Below, piece after piece: positions 36,236 through 46,747 of a DNA stretch of 64,000 nt. The position numbers were made by a program, and so were the translations under genes. The stretch spans positions 3,038,001 to 3,102,000 of the forward strand of contig NZ_CP080095.1 in NCBI RefSeq assembly GCF_019428685.1, in the 5' to 3' direction. The DNA comes from Paraburkholderia edwinii (GTDB lineage Bacteria; Pseudomonadota; Gammaproteobacteria; Burkholderiales; Burkholderiaceae). Below the pieces are notes generated by a model, which saw only the letters and a program-made list of their open reading frames with translations, did not search any database and was not told the origin of the DNA. The stretch's first letter is position 1. Every line of letters starts with the position of its first letter.

Positions 36236-37543
36236 ATGAAAAAAGGTTTTTACACGATCATGGCCGCGCAGTTCTTCTCGTCGCTGGCCGACAATGCGCT
36301 GCTGATCGCTGCTATCGCACTGCTGAAAGACCTTCACGCCCCCAATTGGATGACGCCGCTGCTCAAGCTGTTCTTTGTGCTGTCGTACGTCGTGCTGGCC
36401 GCCTTCGTGGGCGCGTTCGCCGACTCACGGCCCAAAGGGCGCGTGATGTTCGTGACGAACACGATCAAGGTGATCGGCTGCGTCACGATGCTGGTCGGGG
36501 CGCATCCGCTGATTGCATACGGCATCGTCGGCTTCGGCGCCGCGGCCTATTCGCCGGCCAAGTACGGGATACTCACCGAGCTGCTGCCGCCTGACCGCCT
36601 CGTCGCCGCGAACGGCTGGATAGAGGGCACGACGGTCGGCTCGATCATCCTCGGCACCGTGCTCGGCGGCGCGCTGATCAGCCCGCATATCGCCTCGCAC
36701 ATCATCAAACACACGCCGTCCGCGATCCATACGCCCGCCGAAGCGGCGATGCTGATCATCATCATCATCTACGTGGTCGCGGCGCTCTTCAATCTGCGCA
36801 TCCCTGACACCGGTGCGCGCTATCCGAAACAGGAACGCGGACCGCTCAAGCTCATCACCGACTTCGCCGACTGTTTCAACATTCTCTGGCACGACAAGCT
36901 CGGCCAGATCTCGCTCGCGGTCACGACGCTCTTCTGGGGCGCGGGCGCGACGCTGCAGTTCATCGTGTTGAAATGGGCCGAGGTGTCGCTCGGCATGTCG
37001 CTGTCGGAGGGCGCGATCCTGCAGGCCGTGGTCGCGGTCGGCGTCGCGGCGGGCGCGATGATCGCCGCCGCGCGCGTGCCGCTGAAGAAATCGCTGTCGG
37101 TGCTGCCGGTCGGCATCATCATGGGCATCGCGGTGATGCTGATGGCGTTCTACACGCGGCATCTGTTTCCGCCGCACTGGGGCATCTATTTCGGCCGCAT
37201 GCATATCGGCGGCTACCTGATTTTCGCGTATGTGTTCCTGATGGTGGTCGGCGCGCTGTCGGGCTTCTTTGTGGTGCCGATGAACGCGCTGCTGCAGCAT
37301 CGCGGCCACGTGCTGCTGTCGGCCGGACACTCAATTGCCGTGCAGAATTTCAACGAGAACCTGTCCGTGCTCGTGATGCTGTGCCTCTATGCGGTGCTCG
37401 TCTGGCTCGACGTGCCGATCACGATCGTGATCGTGCTGTTCGGCACCTTCGTCTGCGTGATGATGTGGCTCGTGATGCGGCGCCACCAGGCGAACCAGCG
37501 CGCGTTCGATTCGGTCGCGCTGATCGGCGAAGCGCGTCACTGA
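36236..37543 (+). CDS. lplT: Lysophospholipid transporter LplT
   Basis: A 435-residue major facilitator protein with about twelve membrane segments that flips lysophospholipids across the inner membrane for re-acylation. It begins MKKGFYTIMAAQFFSSLADN, the typical LplT start, and continues with AFADSRPKGRVM (MFS loop 2-3) and GIVGFGAAAYSPAKYGIL. The acyltransferase partner Aas is not adjacent. The reading frame is open to 36146, but the start was placed at the conserved MKKGFY. Confidence 0.9.
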   Translation: MKKGFYTIMAAQFFSSLADNALLIAAIALLKDLHAPNWMTPLLKLFFVLSYVVLAAFVGAFADSRPKGRVMFVTNTIKVIGCVTMLVGAHPLIAYGIVGFGAAAYSPAKYGILTELLPPDRLVAANGWIEGTTVGSIILGTVLGGALISPHIASHIIKHTPSAIHTPAEAAMLIIIIIYVVAALFNLRIPDTGARYPKQERGPLKLITDFADCFNILWHDKLGQISLAVTTLFWGAGATLQFIVLKWAEVSLGMSLSEGAILQAVVAVGVAAGAMIAAARVPLKKSLSVLPVGIIMGIAVMLMAFYTRHLFPPHWGIYFGRMHIGGYLIFAYVFLMVVGALSGFFVVPMNALLQHRGHVLLSAGHSIAVQNFNENLSVLVMLCLYAVLVWLDVPITIVIVLFGTFVCVMMWLVMRRHQANQRAFDSVALIGEARH

Positions 37544-37622
37544 CGGTCCAGACAGTCGTGACAGGCCTCACGATCCTCACGATCCGCCGCGGCTTCAACC
37601 GCCCTGCCTTCTTCGTCCTTTC

Positions 37623-38429
37623 ATGACTCAAGCCATTCCCAACGTCCTGACCATCGCCGGCTCCGATTCCGGCGGCGGCGCGGGCATCCAGGCCGACCTG
37701 AAGGCGTTTTCGGCGCTCGGCGCGTACGGCGCGAGCGTGATTACCGCACTGACCGCGCAGAATACGCGCGGCGTGACCGCGATTCACACACCCGACCCCG
37801 GTTTCGTCACGGCGCAGTTGGACGCTGTGTTCGACGATATCCGCATCGACGCGGTCAAGATCGGCATGCTCGCGAACGCGCAGATCGTGCGGGCGGTCGC
37901 CGATGCGCTGCGACGCCACCGTCCGTCGCATGTCGTGCTCGACACGGTGATGATTTCGAAGAGCAACCATGCGCTGCTCGCCCCCGACGCGGTCGACGCG
38001 GTGCGCGACGACCTGTTGCCGCTCGCCGATCTGCTGACGCCGAACCTGCCCGAAGCGGCGGCCCTGCTCGGTGTGCCGGCGGCTGCCGATGAAAGCGCGA
38101 TGGTGAGCCAGGGCGAAGCGTTGCGTGCGCTCGGCGCGCGCGCGGTGCTGATGAAAGGCGGCCATCTCGCGGCCGCCGACAGCCCCGACTGGCTGATCGA
38201 AGCCGGCGGCACGCTGCGCGTCGGCGGGCCGCGCGTGCCTGTCAAAAATACGCATGGCACGGGGTGCACGCTGTCGTCGGCGATTGCGGCGTTATTGCCG
38301 CAGCGGCGCGATCTCGCGAGTGCGGTCGTCGATGCCAAACAGTATTTGACCGGGGCGCTCGAGCACAGTGCGCGGCTTGACGTCGGGCATGGCGTTGGGC
38401 CTGTGCATCATTTTCATCAGTGGTGGTGA
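37623..38429 (+). CDS. thiD: Hydroxymethylpyrimidine (phosphate) kinase ThiD
   Basis: ThiD phosphorylates HMP and HMP-P in thiamine synthesis. The 268-residue ribokinase-fold protein has the N-terminal [20 protein letters not shown], the central [14 protein letters not shown], and the C-terminal anion hole and catalytic Asp motif [14 protein letters not shown]. No thiamine-type riboswitch was found in the short (79 bp) gap to lplT, so regulation is not visible. Confidence 0.95.
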   Translation: MTQAIPNVLTIAGSDSGGGAGIQADLKAFSALGAYGASVITALTAQNTRGVTAIHTPDPGFVTAQLDAVFDDIRIDAVKIGMLANAQIVRAVADALRRHRPSHVVLDTVMISKSNHALLAPDAVDAVRDDLLPLADLLTPNLPEAAALLGVPAAADESAMVSQGEALRALGARAVLMKGGHLAAADSPDWLIEAGGTLRVGGPRVPVKNTHGTGCTLSSAIAALLPQRRDLASAVVDAKQYLTGALEHSARLDVGHGVGPVHHFHQWW

Positions 38430-38501
38430 GTACGGGCGGTTCCCACTGAGCGGCGACGCGTGCGCGGGCTCGCGTGCATGGGCTCCGCAAAGATGCGAGC
38501 A

Positions 38502-39473
38502 CTATTCGCGAGCAAATGCGAGCGCCAACGCAGGCCACGCATCCGGCACGACAAAACCGCGTGACGTCTCGCGCCAGCCACCATTTTTGTCATCGGCGGC
38601 AAACGCCGCGACCATCGTCGGACCGATATGCTGCGCGAGTTGCGCGCTCAAGGCCGGTATGTCGAACAGGCCCGCGGCAGACGCATCACCGCTGCGGCGA
38701 CGCCGCGACAGCCATTGCAGACGCGGCAGCACCGCCCACGCGGCGCCGCGCGCCGCGGCGAACGCGGGCCAGTCGGCGCGCGTCGTCCACCACCCCCGCG
38801 CGTGGTTCGGATCGATCTCGGCCGGTTCGGCCGGCGTGCCGCCATCGCGATAGAACAACCACCCTTTGATCAACATCTGCGCGTCCCACGGGCCGGGGTG
38901 ACCGAGCGACGCGAATTCGGCGCGCGCGCTCAACGGCAGCTGATGATCGAGCAGGCGGCGCAGCTTCACGTCGAAGCGGTCCTGCAGATTCGGACCGACA
39001 TAGTCGGCGAGCTGTGCGCGACTTTCACCCGCATGCAGGTAGCATTTGACCGCGAGTTCCCAATGCAGACGCCGGCTCGTCTGCGTTTGAACGAGGAAGT
39101 CGCATTCGCCGAGCGTCAGGCCGTTGCGCCGCAACGCGACATTCGCGGCCACGAGCCGCGCGGCCGGCCCGTGCTGCAAGGACCACGCGAGCAGACACTC
39201 CGCGTAGCGGCCAAGCCGCGTCACATGCGCGGCGGCAATGTGCTGATGCAGCGCATCGGGACGGGCATCTTCAGCGACGAGCCAGTCGAGGGTCGCGGCC
39301 GCTTCGTCGGCTGATTCGAACGGCTCGGCCAGCATGCCGGCGGGCGGTTGCGCGCGCAACAGGTCCGGACTGAACAGCAGCCACGCCAGATCGCGCACTG
39401 CCGGATCGCGCAGATGCTCGAGCCGCGCGGCATCGCGAGGCGTTAATCCGGCTGATGGGCCGTCGGCTGCCAT
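38502..39473 (-). CDS. DUF1853 family protein
   Basis: A 323-residue soluble protein of unknown function. The sequence has the pattern of DUF1853: an N-terminal RDPAVRDLAWLLFSPDLL, then LGRYAECLLAWSLQH, a GECDFLVQT segment with a possible catalytic Asp/Glu pair, HWELAVKCYLH and GPWDAQMLIKGWLFYR. The GE-x-D-F, HWE-x-A-V-K pattern resembles PD-(D/E)xK nucleases, which is inference. It follows the uracil-DNA glycosylase gene with TAAATG abutting, so it is the last gene of tsaB-rimI-udg-DUF1853. Confidence 0.75.
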   Translation of the reverse strand: MAADGPSAGLTPRDAARLEHLRDPAVRDLAWLLFSPDLLRAQPPAGMLAEPFESADEAAATLDWLVAEDARPDALHQHIAAAHVTRLGRYAECLLAWSLQHGPAARLVAANVALRRNGLTLGECDFLVQTQTSRRLHWELAVKCYLHAGESRAQLADYVGPNLQDRFDVKLRRLLDHQLPLSARAEFASLGHPGPWDAQMLIKGWLFYRDGGTPAEPAEIDPNHARGWWTTRADWPAFAAARGAAWAVLPRLQWLSRRRRSGDASAAGLFDIPALSAQLAQHIGPTMVAAFAADDKNGGWRETSRGFVVPDAWPALALAFARE

Positions 39474-40694
39474 TTAGTCGGCCGCGGGGTCAGCAGCAGG
39501 GGCGGCCGCGCGTTCACCCGCCGAACCCGCGCTCGCGCCCGCCTTGCGCCACGTATCGCGCGCCAGACACAGGTCCTGCCACGCCTTCGCCTTGTCGTGC
39601 AGACTGCGCAGCAGATACGCGGGGTGATAGGTGACGATCACGGGCACGCCTTCGTAGGTATGCACGCGTCCGCGCAGCGACGAAATGCTCGCGTCGGTCT
39701 TCAACAGGCTCTGCGCGGCGAAGCGGCCGAGCGCGACGATCAGCTTCGGTTTGACGAGCGCAACCTGGCGCTGCAGATACGGCTCGCAGCGTGCAACCTC
39801 CTCAGGCTCCGGATTGCGGTTACCCGGCGGCCTGCATTTCAGCACGTTCGCGATATAGACATTCTCGCCGCGCGCAAGCGTCAGCGAACGCAGCATGTTG
39901 TCGAGCAGCTTGCCGGCCTGGCCGACGAACGGCTCGCCCTGGCGGTCCTCGTTTTCACCCGGCGCTTCGCCGATCAGCATCCAGTCAGCGTTGCGGTCGC
40001 CGACGCCGAATACCGTCTGCGTGCGCTTCTCGCAGAGGCGGCAGCGTTCGCAGCCGGCGACGCGCGCGGCGAGCGCGTCCCAGTCGAGGGTGGCGACGGG
40101 CGGCAGCGCCGGTTCGGTCGAGAGATCGTCTGTGGCGAAGCCTGCTGCATCGTCAGGCGCCGGTTGACGCGCGCGCGGCTGTGACGACGACGGCGGCGAC
40201 GGCTGCGCGGGAAGCTCGTCGAACCATGCGAAGTCGTCGTCGGGCGGTGCCGGTTGAGCGGCGGCGGGGGCCGGCTCCGGGCGTGCCGCAACGGGCCTGC
40301 GTCCGGTGTCCGGTGGTTCGCTTTGCGATGCGGATTCGCGCGGCATGCTGCGCTCCGTGGGCGACGCAAGCTTGCGCGCTCCAGCCGCCGCGTCCGCGTC
40401 TGCGACAGACGAAGCTGCGTTCGAGCGCCTTACCTCTGCGCCGGCTTCGAAGCCTGTGGAGGAACGCGCATCACCGCGCACCGATACTGCAGCATCCGGC
40501 GCCCGTTCAACGCGCGCGGCATCGGGCGAAGGGTTCGCCCGCGCCTGCGCCGGCACCGCGTCCTGCGCGAGCGCGACATCCGCGGTCGCGCCGCCCACGC
40601 CTTCTTCGAGCGCCGTCTGCGCATTCGCGCTGCCGCGCCTCACCCAAAGCGGCGCGAGGCCCAGTTCTTCCAGCGCGGACTCATGCAAGGCCAT
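39474..40694 (-). CDS. Uracil-DNA glycosylase, type 4-like, with long N-terminal extension
   Basis: The catalytic core is about residues 200-400 of 406. [10 protein letters not shown] (Cys 215 and 218) and two later Cys ([21 protein letters not shown]) are the expected 4Fe-4S ligands. [20 protein letters not shown] is the active-site motif I and [10 protein letters not shown] the final motif. It excises uracil from DNA. The first roughly 195 residues are low-complexity, rich in A, P, S, R and D, and absent from the short family members. The start at 40694 has a perfect AAGGAGG 6 nt upstream. It overlaps rimI by 14 nt. Confidence 0.88.
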   Translation of the reverse strand: MALHESALEELGLAPLWVRRGSANAQTALEEGVGGATADVALAQDAVPAQARANPSPDAARVERAPDAAVSVRGDARSSTGFEAGAEVRRSNAASSVADADAAAGARKLASPTERSMPRESASQSEPPDTGRRPVAARPEPAPAAAQPAPPDDDFAWFDELPAQPSPPSSSQPRARQPAPDDAAGFATDDLSTEPALPPVATLDWDALAARVAGCERCRLCEKRTQTVFGVGDRNADWMLIGEAPGENEDRQGEPFVGQAGKLLDNMLRSLTLARGENVYIANVLKCRPPGNRNPEPEEVARCEPYLQRQVALVKPKLIVALGRFAAQSLLKTDASISSLRGRVHTYEGVPVIVTYHPAYLLRSLHDKAKAWQDLCLARDTWRKAGASAGSAGERAAAPAADPAAD

Positions 40695-41175
40695 CGACGC
40701 CCTCCTTCTCAAAAGAAAATCGCATCACGATTGCGTCTTCCCGGCTGCGATGCCGCGCCGGATAGTAGTTCTTGCGACGGCCGATCGACGCGAAGCCGAA
40801 GCGCTCGTAAAGGCGGATCGCGCGGTGATTCGAGGGCCGTACTTCGAGTAGCAGTCCCGCGAGCCTTTCCGCATGCGTGATGCGCACCGCTTCGCGCAGC
40901 AGCGCGAGCCCGGCACCCGCATGTTGCGCCGGCGGCGCAACGCACAGATTCAGCAGATGCATCTCGTCGACGACTGGCATCAGCACGCAGTAACCGATCA
41001 GCGTCCCCGTTACGTGCCGCAGACAAATGCCGAAGTAGCCGTTGCGCAGCGAGTCTTCGAAGTTGCCGCGCGACCACGGGAATTCGTAGGCGAGCCGCTC
41101 GACGATGGCGACTTCATCGAGATCGCTCTCGGTCATCGGCGATATATAGCGGTCCGCGAGCAACACCCCGCTCAT
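40681..41175 (-). CDS. rimI: Ribosomal protein bS18 N-alpha-acetyltransferase
   Basis: RimI is a GNAT enzyme that acetylates the N-terminus of ribosomal protein S18. The 164-residue protein has the acetyl-CoA loop LCVAPPAQHAGAGLALL (QxxGxG/A type), LLEVRPSNHRAIRLYERFGF and the RKNYYPA motif common to RimI. It is placed between tsaB and the glycosylase and overlaps both (ATGA with tsaB, 14 nt with the glycosylase), and tsaB-rimI linkage is common. Confidence 0.95.
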   Translation of the reverse strand: MSGVLLADRYISPMTESDLDEVAIVERLAYEFPWSRGNFEDSLRNGYFGICLRHVTGTLIGYCVLMPVVDEMHLLNLCVAPPAQHAGAGLALLREAVRITHAERLAGLLLEVRPSNHRAIRLYERFGFASIGRRKNYYPARHRSREDAIVMRFSFEKEGVDGLA

Positions 41176-42278
41176 TGGGGACGCTCGCCTGGTTCGCGGT
41201 TCGGCGGGGCGCTCGATTGCGTGCTTGACTGAGCACTCGAATGTCCGCTTGAATCCCCATTTGAGTCCCCACCTGAGTCCCCACTTGACTGGCCGTGCGC
41301 TTGCGCGCCCGGTCGACCGCTCGTTTGTGCGCCGCCCGGTTGGTTATCCGGTCGGCCGCTCGCTTGATTATTCGACCGGTCTTCTGATTGGCCGCCCAGT
41401 TTGCCGCGCGTTCGTCCACTTGCCGCCACCGCCTCGCCCGCAGCGTCCGGCATCTGTTGCGCGGCCTTCGCCGCGAGCCGCTCCGCTGTGGTCAGCGCGA
41501 CCTTATCGCGCACGTATTCGGGCGCCGCCTGATCGGCCGGCACCGCGCGGCCCGCACGCCATGCGCGCAACGCGGCGAACGCGATCGGCAGCGCATGCGG
41601 CAGCGCTTCGCCATCGATCACGCGCGCGCCCGCGGCGACCGCAAGCCGCCCGCCGAACGCCGCCGCCGCGTTGCCGGCCAGCGTGTACGGCGCGTCGGGC
41701 GCGGCGATCCGTTCGGGCGCATCGAGCGCTGCTGCACGAACCGCGCGCCAGTCTTGCAGCGCATCGTCCCACGCATAGTCGGCCCAATAAACTTCGTCCA
41801 TCCGCGCATCGAGTGCGGCAAGCACGCGCGTCGCCGACGGATCGCGCCGTCGCGCGCTTTCGGCGCACGCCGCCAGCGTGCCGATCGGCACGACCGGGCA
41901 GCCGAGCCCGAACGCGAGCCCCTGCGCGACGCCGGTCGCCGTGCGCAAGCCCGTGAACGAGCCCGGGCCCGCACCGAACGCGATCGCATCGCATGCGCTC
42001 AGCGCGTAACCGGCTTCGTCGAACAACTCGCGAATCGCGGGCAGGAGGCGCGTGCTCGACACCGCGCCGGTCGATTCGTGACGCGACCAGACGCGCGGCT
42101 CATGATACGCATCGGCCGATGCGATCAATGAACCTGAGGACGAACCTGAAGACGACCCCGAGGACGCACCCGAGGACAAACCCGATGACGAACCCGCAGG
42201 CGGATTCGCAACGGCCAGCAACGCGACCGAGCAGAATTCGGTCGATGTATCGAGGGCAAGCAGCACTGTTTCAGTCAT
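41172..42278 (-). CDS. tsaB: tRNA t6A biosynthesis protein TsaB with low-complexity inserts
   Basis: TsaB is the dimerisation partner of TsaD in making t6A37 of ANN-decoding tRNAs. The 368-residue protein has LLALDTSTEFCSVAL at the start and the conserved FGAGPGSFTGLRTATGVAQGLA in the middle. Two additions make it about 100 residues longer than usual. One is a 22-residue Ser/Gly tract between the first strands (residues 29-50). The other is a C-terminal tail of about 80 residues rich in G, S, N, D and Q. The ATG at 42278 overlaps no upstream gene, and the stop overlaps rimI as ATGA. Confidence 0.92.
   Translation of the reverse strand: MTETVLLALDTSTEFCSVALLAVANPPAGSSSGLSSGASSGSSSGSSSGSLIASADAYHEPRVWSRHESTGAVSSTRLLPAIRELFDEAGYALSACDAIAFGAGPGSFTGLRTATGVAQGLAFGLGCPVVPIGTLAACAESARRRDPSATRVLAALDARMDEVYWADYAWDDALQDWRAVRAAALDAPERIAAPDAPYTLAGNAAAAFGGRLAVAAGARVIDGEALPHALPIAFAALRAWRAGRAVPADQAAPEYVRDKVALTTAERLAAKAAQQMPDAAGEAVAASGRTRGKLGGQSEDRSNNQASGRPDNQPGGAQTSGRPGAQAHGQSSGDSGGDSNGDSSGHSSAQSSTQSSAPPNREPGERPQ
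42129..42194 (-). repeat. 12-bp-phase repeat encoding a Ser/Gly tract in tsaB
   Basis: On the plus strand the DNA reads as runs of GAGGACGAACCC-like 12-mers, giving SSSG repeats on the coding strand. It forms the internal insert of tsaB. Confidence 0.85.
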
Positions 42279-42420
42279 GGACGGTATTGTAATGCGCGAC
42301 CCTCGCGCACCGGTCGCGAAGCCGACGCGACGCCACACATCCGCATGCCACACAGGTTCGCACTTGTGCCGCCGTGCTTGTTATGATCGTCGGCCAATCC
42401 GAACTTCCGCGGAGACTTCC

Positions 42421-42687
42421 ATGAGCGACGTCGACACACGCTTCAACCAGGCAGTCAACGACGTAAAGCAGTTGCCCGAACGACCCGGCGATCTCACGCT
42501 ACTGCGCCTCTACGGACTCTACAAACAGGCAACCGTCGGCGACGCACCCGACGAACGGCCGGGCTTCGCTGATATCGCCGGCAAATTCAAACACGACGCA
42601 TGGGCCGCATTGAAAGGTCTCGCGCCCGAGACTGCCAGACAGGAATATATCGAGCTCGTCGAATCGCTGAAAAGCGGCGGTGCCTAA
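42421..42687 (+). CDS. Acyl-CoA-binding protein
   Basis: An 88-residue four-helix protein that binds medium and long acyl-CoA in the cytosol. It carries the family pattern FNQAVNDVKQLPERP, LLRLYGLYKQATVGDAP (Tyr and Lys that bind the CoA phosphate) and DAWAALKGLAPETARQEYIELV. The start matches family length. It is transcribed alone, divergent from tsaB. Confidence 0.95.
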   Translation: MSDVDTRFNQAVNDVKQLPERPGDLTLLRLYGLYKQATVGDAPDERPGFADIAGKFKHDAWAALKGLAPETARQEYIELVESLKSGGA

Positions 42688-43126
42688 AACGGCGCCTAAG
42701 CTTCGCGCCAACGCTCAGTATTTCTAAGACAAACACCCTTGCGTCATTTGTCTGACGCGTGAAGCTTTCGTGTCAAATGAGTGGCGCGGTGCAGCAAAGT
42801 TAGCTATAATCGCCGCTGCACTTGCAATAGCAGGTGCAGTAAAGCGTTTTGCTCCAATCCAGTTTAGAACCTGTCACCTCCCTGCCACGGGCCCTGCCAC
42901 TCTACGGGCCACCACGTAAGGCTGGCGGCAAGCCCTCCCGGCGCGCCGCATCCGATACAGCTTCTAACGAAAAGCTCGCCTTTATTGTTGCGAGCTGCCC
43001 CCGTTTTACGGTTTGCTCGCTGCTGTCTGCTCGCTGAATCCGACAACTTGGGTAATGCCGATTGGCGCCGACGTTTCATCCCCTGGTTTGATCCAAGGGG
43101 TTCGTTCCCATGCTTCAAGGATTTTC
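42688..43126 (+). promoter_or_regulatory. Promoter region and long structured leader of the DEAD-box helicase gene
   Basis: A perfect -10 TATAAT lies at 42805-42810 without a clear -35. The expected transcript begins near 42817 and opens with a 10-bp stem (42816-42825 with 42830-42839, AATA loop, one wobble pair). Further on are AGCTCGC/GCGAGCT (42973-42979 and 42990-42996) and a CCCCTGG-type stem near 43080-43100. That gives a leader of about 310 nt. Cold-shock RNA helicase mRNAs often have such leaders, but that role is inferred. No gene is seen. Confidence 0.5.
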
Positions 43127-44830
43127 ATGACTTCGAGCAACACCACCAGCCCGTTGAACGCAATCGCCGACGCCGTCCTCGGTCTTGACACGCCCTCCAC
43201 CGCCGAAGCACCGGCGGCGCGTGCCGAGGCACCGGCCGTCGCAGCGAATGCGGGCAATGCAGCGGACGCAGCCGGCGCCGATCAAGGCCCGACCTTCGCG
43301 TCGCTCGGGCTTTCCGAGGAGATTCTTTCCGCAGTGCTCGCGGCCGGGTACACGGCGCCGACACCGGTCCAGCAACGCGCGATTCCGGCAGGCATCGCCG
43401 GGCGCGATCTGCTCGTCTCGAGCCCGACCGGTTCGGGCAAGACGGCCGCCTTCATGCTGCCGGCCATCGAGCGCTTCGCCCAGTTGCAAAAAACCCAGGC
43501 CCAGCAACCTCGTGCAGCGGGCGATGCGCGCGACCCGCGCGGCGCCGATCGCCGCGTGCGCCGTCCGCAACCGGTCGCACGCCCGGGCCTGCTCGTGCTC
43601 ACGCCGACGCGTGAACTCGCCATGCAGGTCACTACGGCCGCGTCGACGTACGGCAAGCACCTGCGCCGGCTGCGCACGGTCAGCATTCTCGGCGGCGTCG
43701 CCTACGGCCAGCAGTTGATGCTGCTTGCCAAGAACCCCGAAATTCTCGTCGCGACGCCGGGCCGTCTGCTCGACCATCTGGAGCGCGGCCGTATCGATCT
43801 GTCGGAACTGCAGATGCTCGTGCTCGACGAAGCCGATCGGATGCTCGACATGGGCTTTATCGACGACATCGAAACGATCGTCGCCGCAACGCCCGCTTCG
43901 CGCCAGACCATGCTTTTCTCCGCGACGCTCGACGGCAAGATCGGCTCGCTGACGAGCCGTCTGCTGAAGGATCCCGAGCGCATCGAAATCACGCAGCGTA
44001 TCGAGCAGCGCGCCAATATCGCGCAAACCGTGCATTACGTGGACGACCGCGACCACAAGGACCGCCTGCTCGACCATCTGTTGCGCGACGAGGGCCTCGA
44101 TCAGGCCATCGTCTTTACCGCAACGAAGAGCGACGCGGACCAACTCGCCGGCCGTCTTGCCGACGCGGGCTTCCAGTCGGCCGCGCTGCACGGCGACCTG
44201 CCGCAAGGCGCACGTAACCGCACGATCCGAGCGCTGCGCGAGCGCCGCGTGCGCGTGCTCGTCGCTACCGACGTCGCGGCGCGCGGCATCGATATCCCCG
44301 GCATCACGCACGTGTTCAACTACGATCTGCCGAAGTTCGCCGAAGACTACGTGCACCGTATCGGTCGTACGGGCCGCGCCGGTCGCTCGGGTATCGCAGT
44401 GAGCCTCGTGCATCACGCCGAGCAAGGCGCATTGAAGCGCATCGAGCGTTTTGTGCGCGCGCCGCTGCCCGTCAACGTCATCGCAGGCTTCGAGCCGCGC
44501 AGGGCGCCGCCGGCCGGTGGCCGCGGCGGTTTCGGCGGCGGCCGTGGCCGTCCGGGCGGCAACAGTGGCGGCCGGCGCTTCGGCGGCAAGCCGGGCGGCA
44601 GCGGCGGCTACGGCGGTTCGCGTGAAGGCGGCGGCTATGGCGGCAACGGCGGTGGTAACGGCGGCGGCAATGGTGGCGGCCGCGGATGGAGCGGCAAGTC
44701 GTCGGGCGGTAGCCGCGACGGTTACGGCGCATCGCGCGGCGAAGGCGGCGGCAGCTACGCCGGTTCGCGCGACGGCGGCTACGGCGCACGCCGCAGTGAC
44801 GGTCCGCGCAATCCGCGTCGCGGCAGCTAA
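43127..44830 (+). CDS. DEAD-box ATP-dependent RNA helicase, RhlE-like
   Basis: A 567-residue helicase with Q motif (GYTAPTPVQQRAI), motif I SPTGSGKTAA, Ia LTPTRELAMQ, II DEADRMLDMGF, III SATLD, VI HRIGRTGRAG and the motif V region ATDVAARGID. It would unwind RNA duplexes in ribosome assembly or mRNA decay. The C-terminal roughly 110 residues are Gly/Arg-rich (RGG-type) and probably bind RNA. The start at 43127 has AAGG upstream. Exact subfamily (RhlE against SrmB) is uncertain. Confidence 0.92.
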   Translation: MTSSNTTSPLNAIADAVLGLDTPSTAEAPAARAEAPAVAANAGNAADAAGADQGPTFASLGLSEEILSAVLAAGYTAPTPVQQRAIPAGIAGRDLLVSSPTGSGKTAAFMLPAIERFAQLQKTQAQQPRAAGDARDPRGADRRVRRPQPVARPGLLVLTPTRELAMQVTTAASTYGKHLRRLRTVSILGGVAYGQQLMLLAKNPEILVATPGRLLDHLERGRIDLSELQMLVLDEADRMLDMGFIDDIETIVAATPASRQTMLFSATLDGKIGSLTSRLLKDPERIEITQRIEQRANIAQTVHYVDDRDHKDRLLDHLLRDEGLDQAIVFTATKSDADQLAGRLADAGFQSAALHGDLPQGARNRTIRALRERRVRVLVATDVAARGIDIPGITHVFNYDLPKFAEDYVHRIGRTGRAGRSGIAVSLVHHAEQGALKRIERFVRAPLPVNVIAGFEPRRAPPAGGRGGFGGGRGRPGGNSGGRRFGGKPGGSGGYGGSREGGGYGGNGGGNGGGNGGGRGWSGKSSGGSRDGYGASRGEGGGSYAGSRDGGYGARRSDGPRNPRRGS

Positions 44831-44892
44831 TCGGCCGACGTCGTGATTAACAGGCCAAGCCTCTGAAAAGAGGACTGGCCTGACAAGATCGC

Positions 44893-44919
44893 AAAAAGCC
44901 CGCTTCGGCGGGCTTTTTT
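44893..44919 (+). terminator. Intrinsic terminator after the DEAD-box gene
   Basis: GCCCGC (44898-44903), a TTCG loop and GCGGGC (44908-44913) are followed by six T residues. Confidence 0.92.
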
Positions 44920-45227
44920 ACGTCCACCCCCACATTTCACGATATGAAAAATTTTTTTGCGTCGTAAAAAATCGTGCTGCAAGGCACAACAAGCGTTGTT
45001 GCAGCATAGGAAAACTCATTCCACAATACGGAACAACGAAATTAAATACATGATTTTTATCAGATAAATTTCACTAAAAAACGTTCGCTACCGCTTGTTG
45101 CCACTCCCGCCACGCTCCTAGACTCTTATACAAGACTTCGCGAAACGGAGACATCGCAATCACCCCTCCGCTCACCGAAGCCAGCGATTCCACTGTTCAA
45201 ACCAGTCTTATCGAAAGGGAGCACGCC
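44920..45227 (+). promoter_or_regulatory. AT-rich aceA upstream region with a dyad
   Basis: No gene is present. The stretch is markedly AT-rich against its surroundings, with A and T runs near 44947-44975 and 45040-45085. A 32-bp dyad (TGCTGCAA at 44975-44982 and TTGCAGCA at 44999-45006) includes a second inverted pair AACAA/TTGTT (44988-45000). A -10-like TAGACT lies near 45119. These are candidate control sites for isocitrate lyase. Confidence 0.5.
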
Positions 45228-46550
<1,323 letters not shown>

Positions 46551-46602
46551 CGAGGCAAAAGGAAGCTAACGGGGGTGCGCGGCGACTACCGCCGTCGCGC
46601 GT

Positions 46603-46640
46603 GCGGGCTGGGCAGCGGCAGTTCACGCCGCCCAGCCCGC
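46603..46640. terminator. Hairpin between convergent aceA and uspA-like genes
   Basis: An 11-bp perfect stem, GCGGGCTGGGC (46603-46613) and GCCCAGCCCGC (46630-46640), encloses 16 nt. There is no T-run, so it is a structured 3' end rather than a classic intrinsic terminator. Confidence 0.5.
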
Positions 46641-46747
46641 CCACGTAGCCCGTGTACCTGTCGACCTGCCCTACGTCATGCGCGGTGAGCCATGAGCGCC
46701 CACACGAACACCTGCACCTTCACACGCAGGCCCGCATCGACGCGCAT

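Noticed and set aside
37544..37622. TPP riboswitch before thiD
   Set aside because: The gap is only 79 bp and no CUGAGA or other THI-box pattern was seen.
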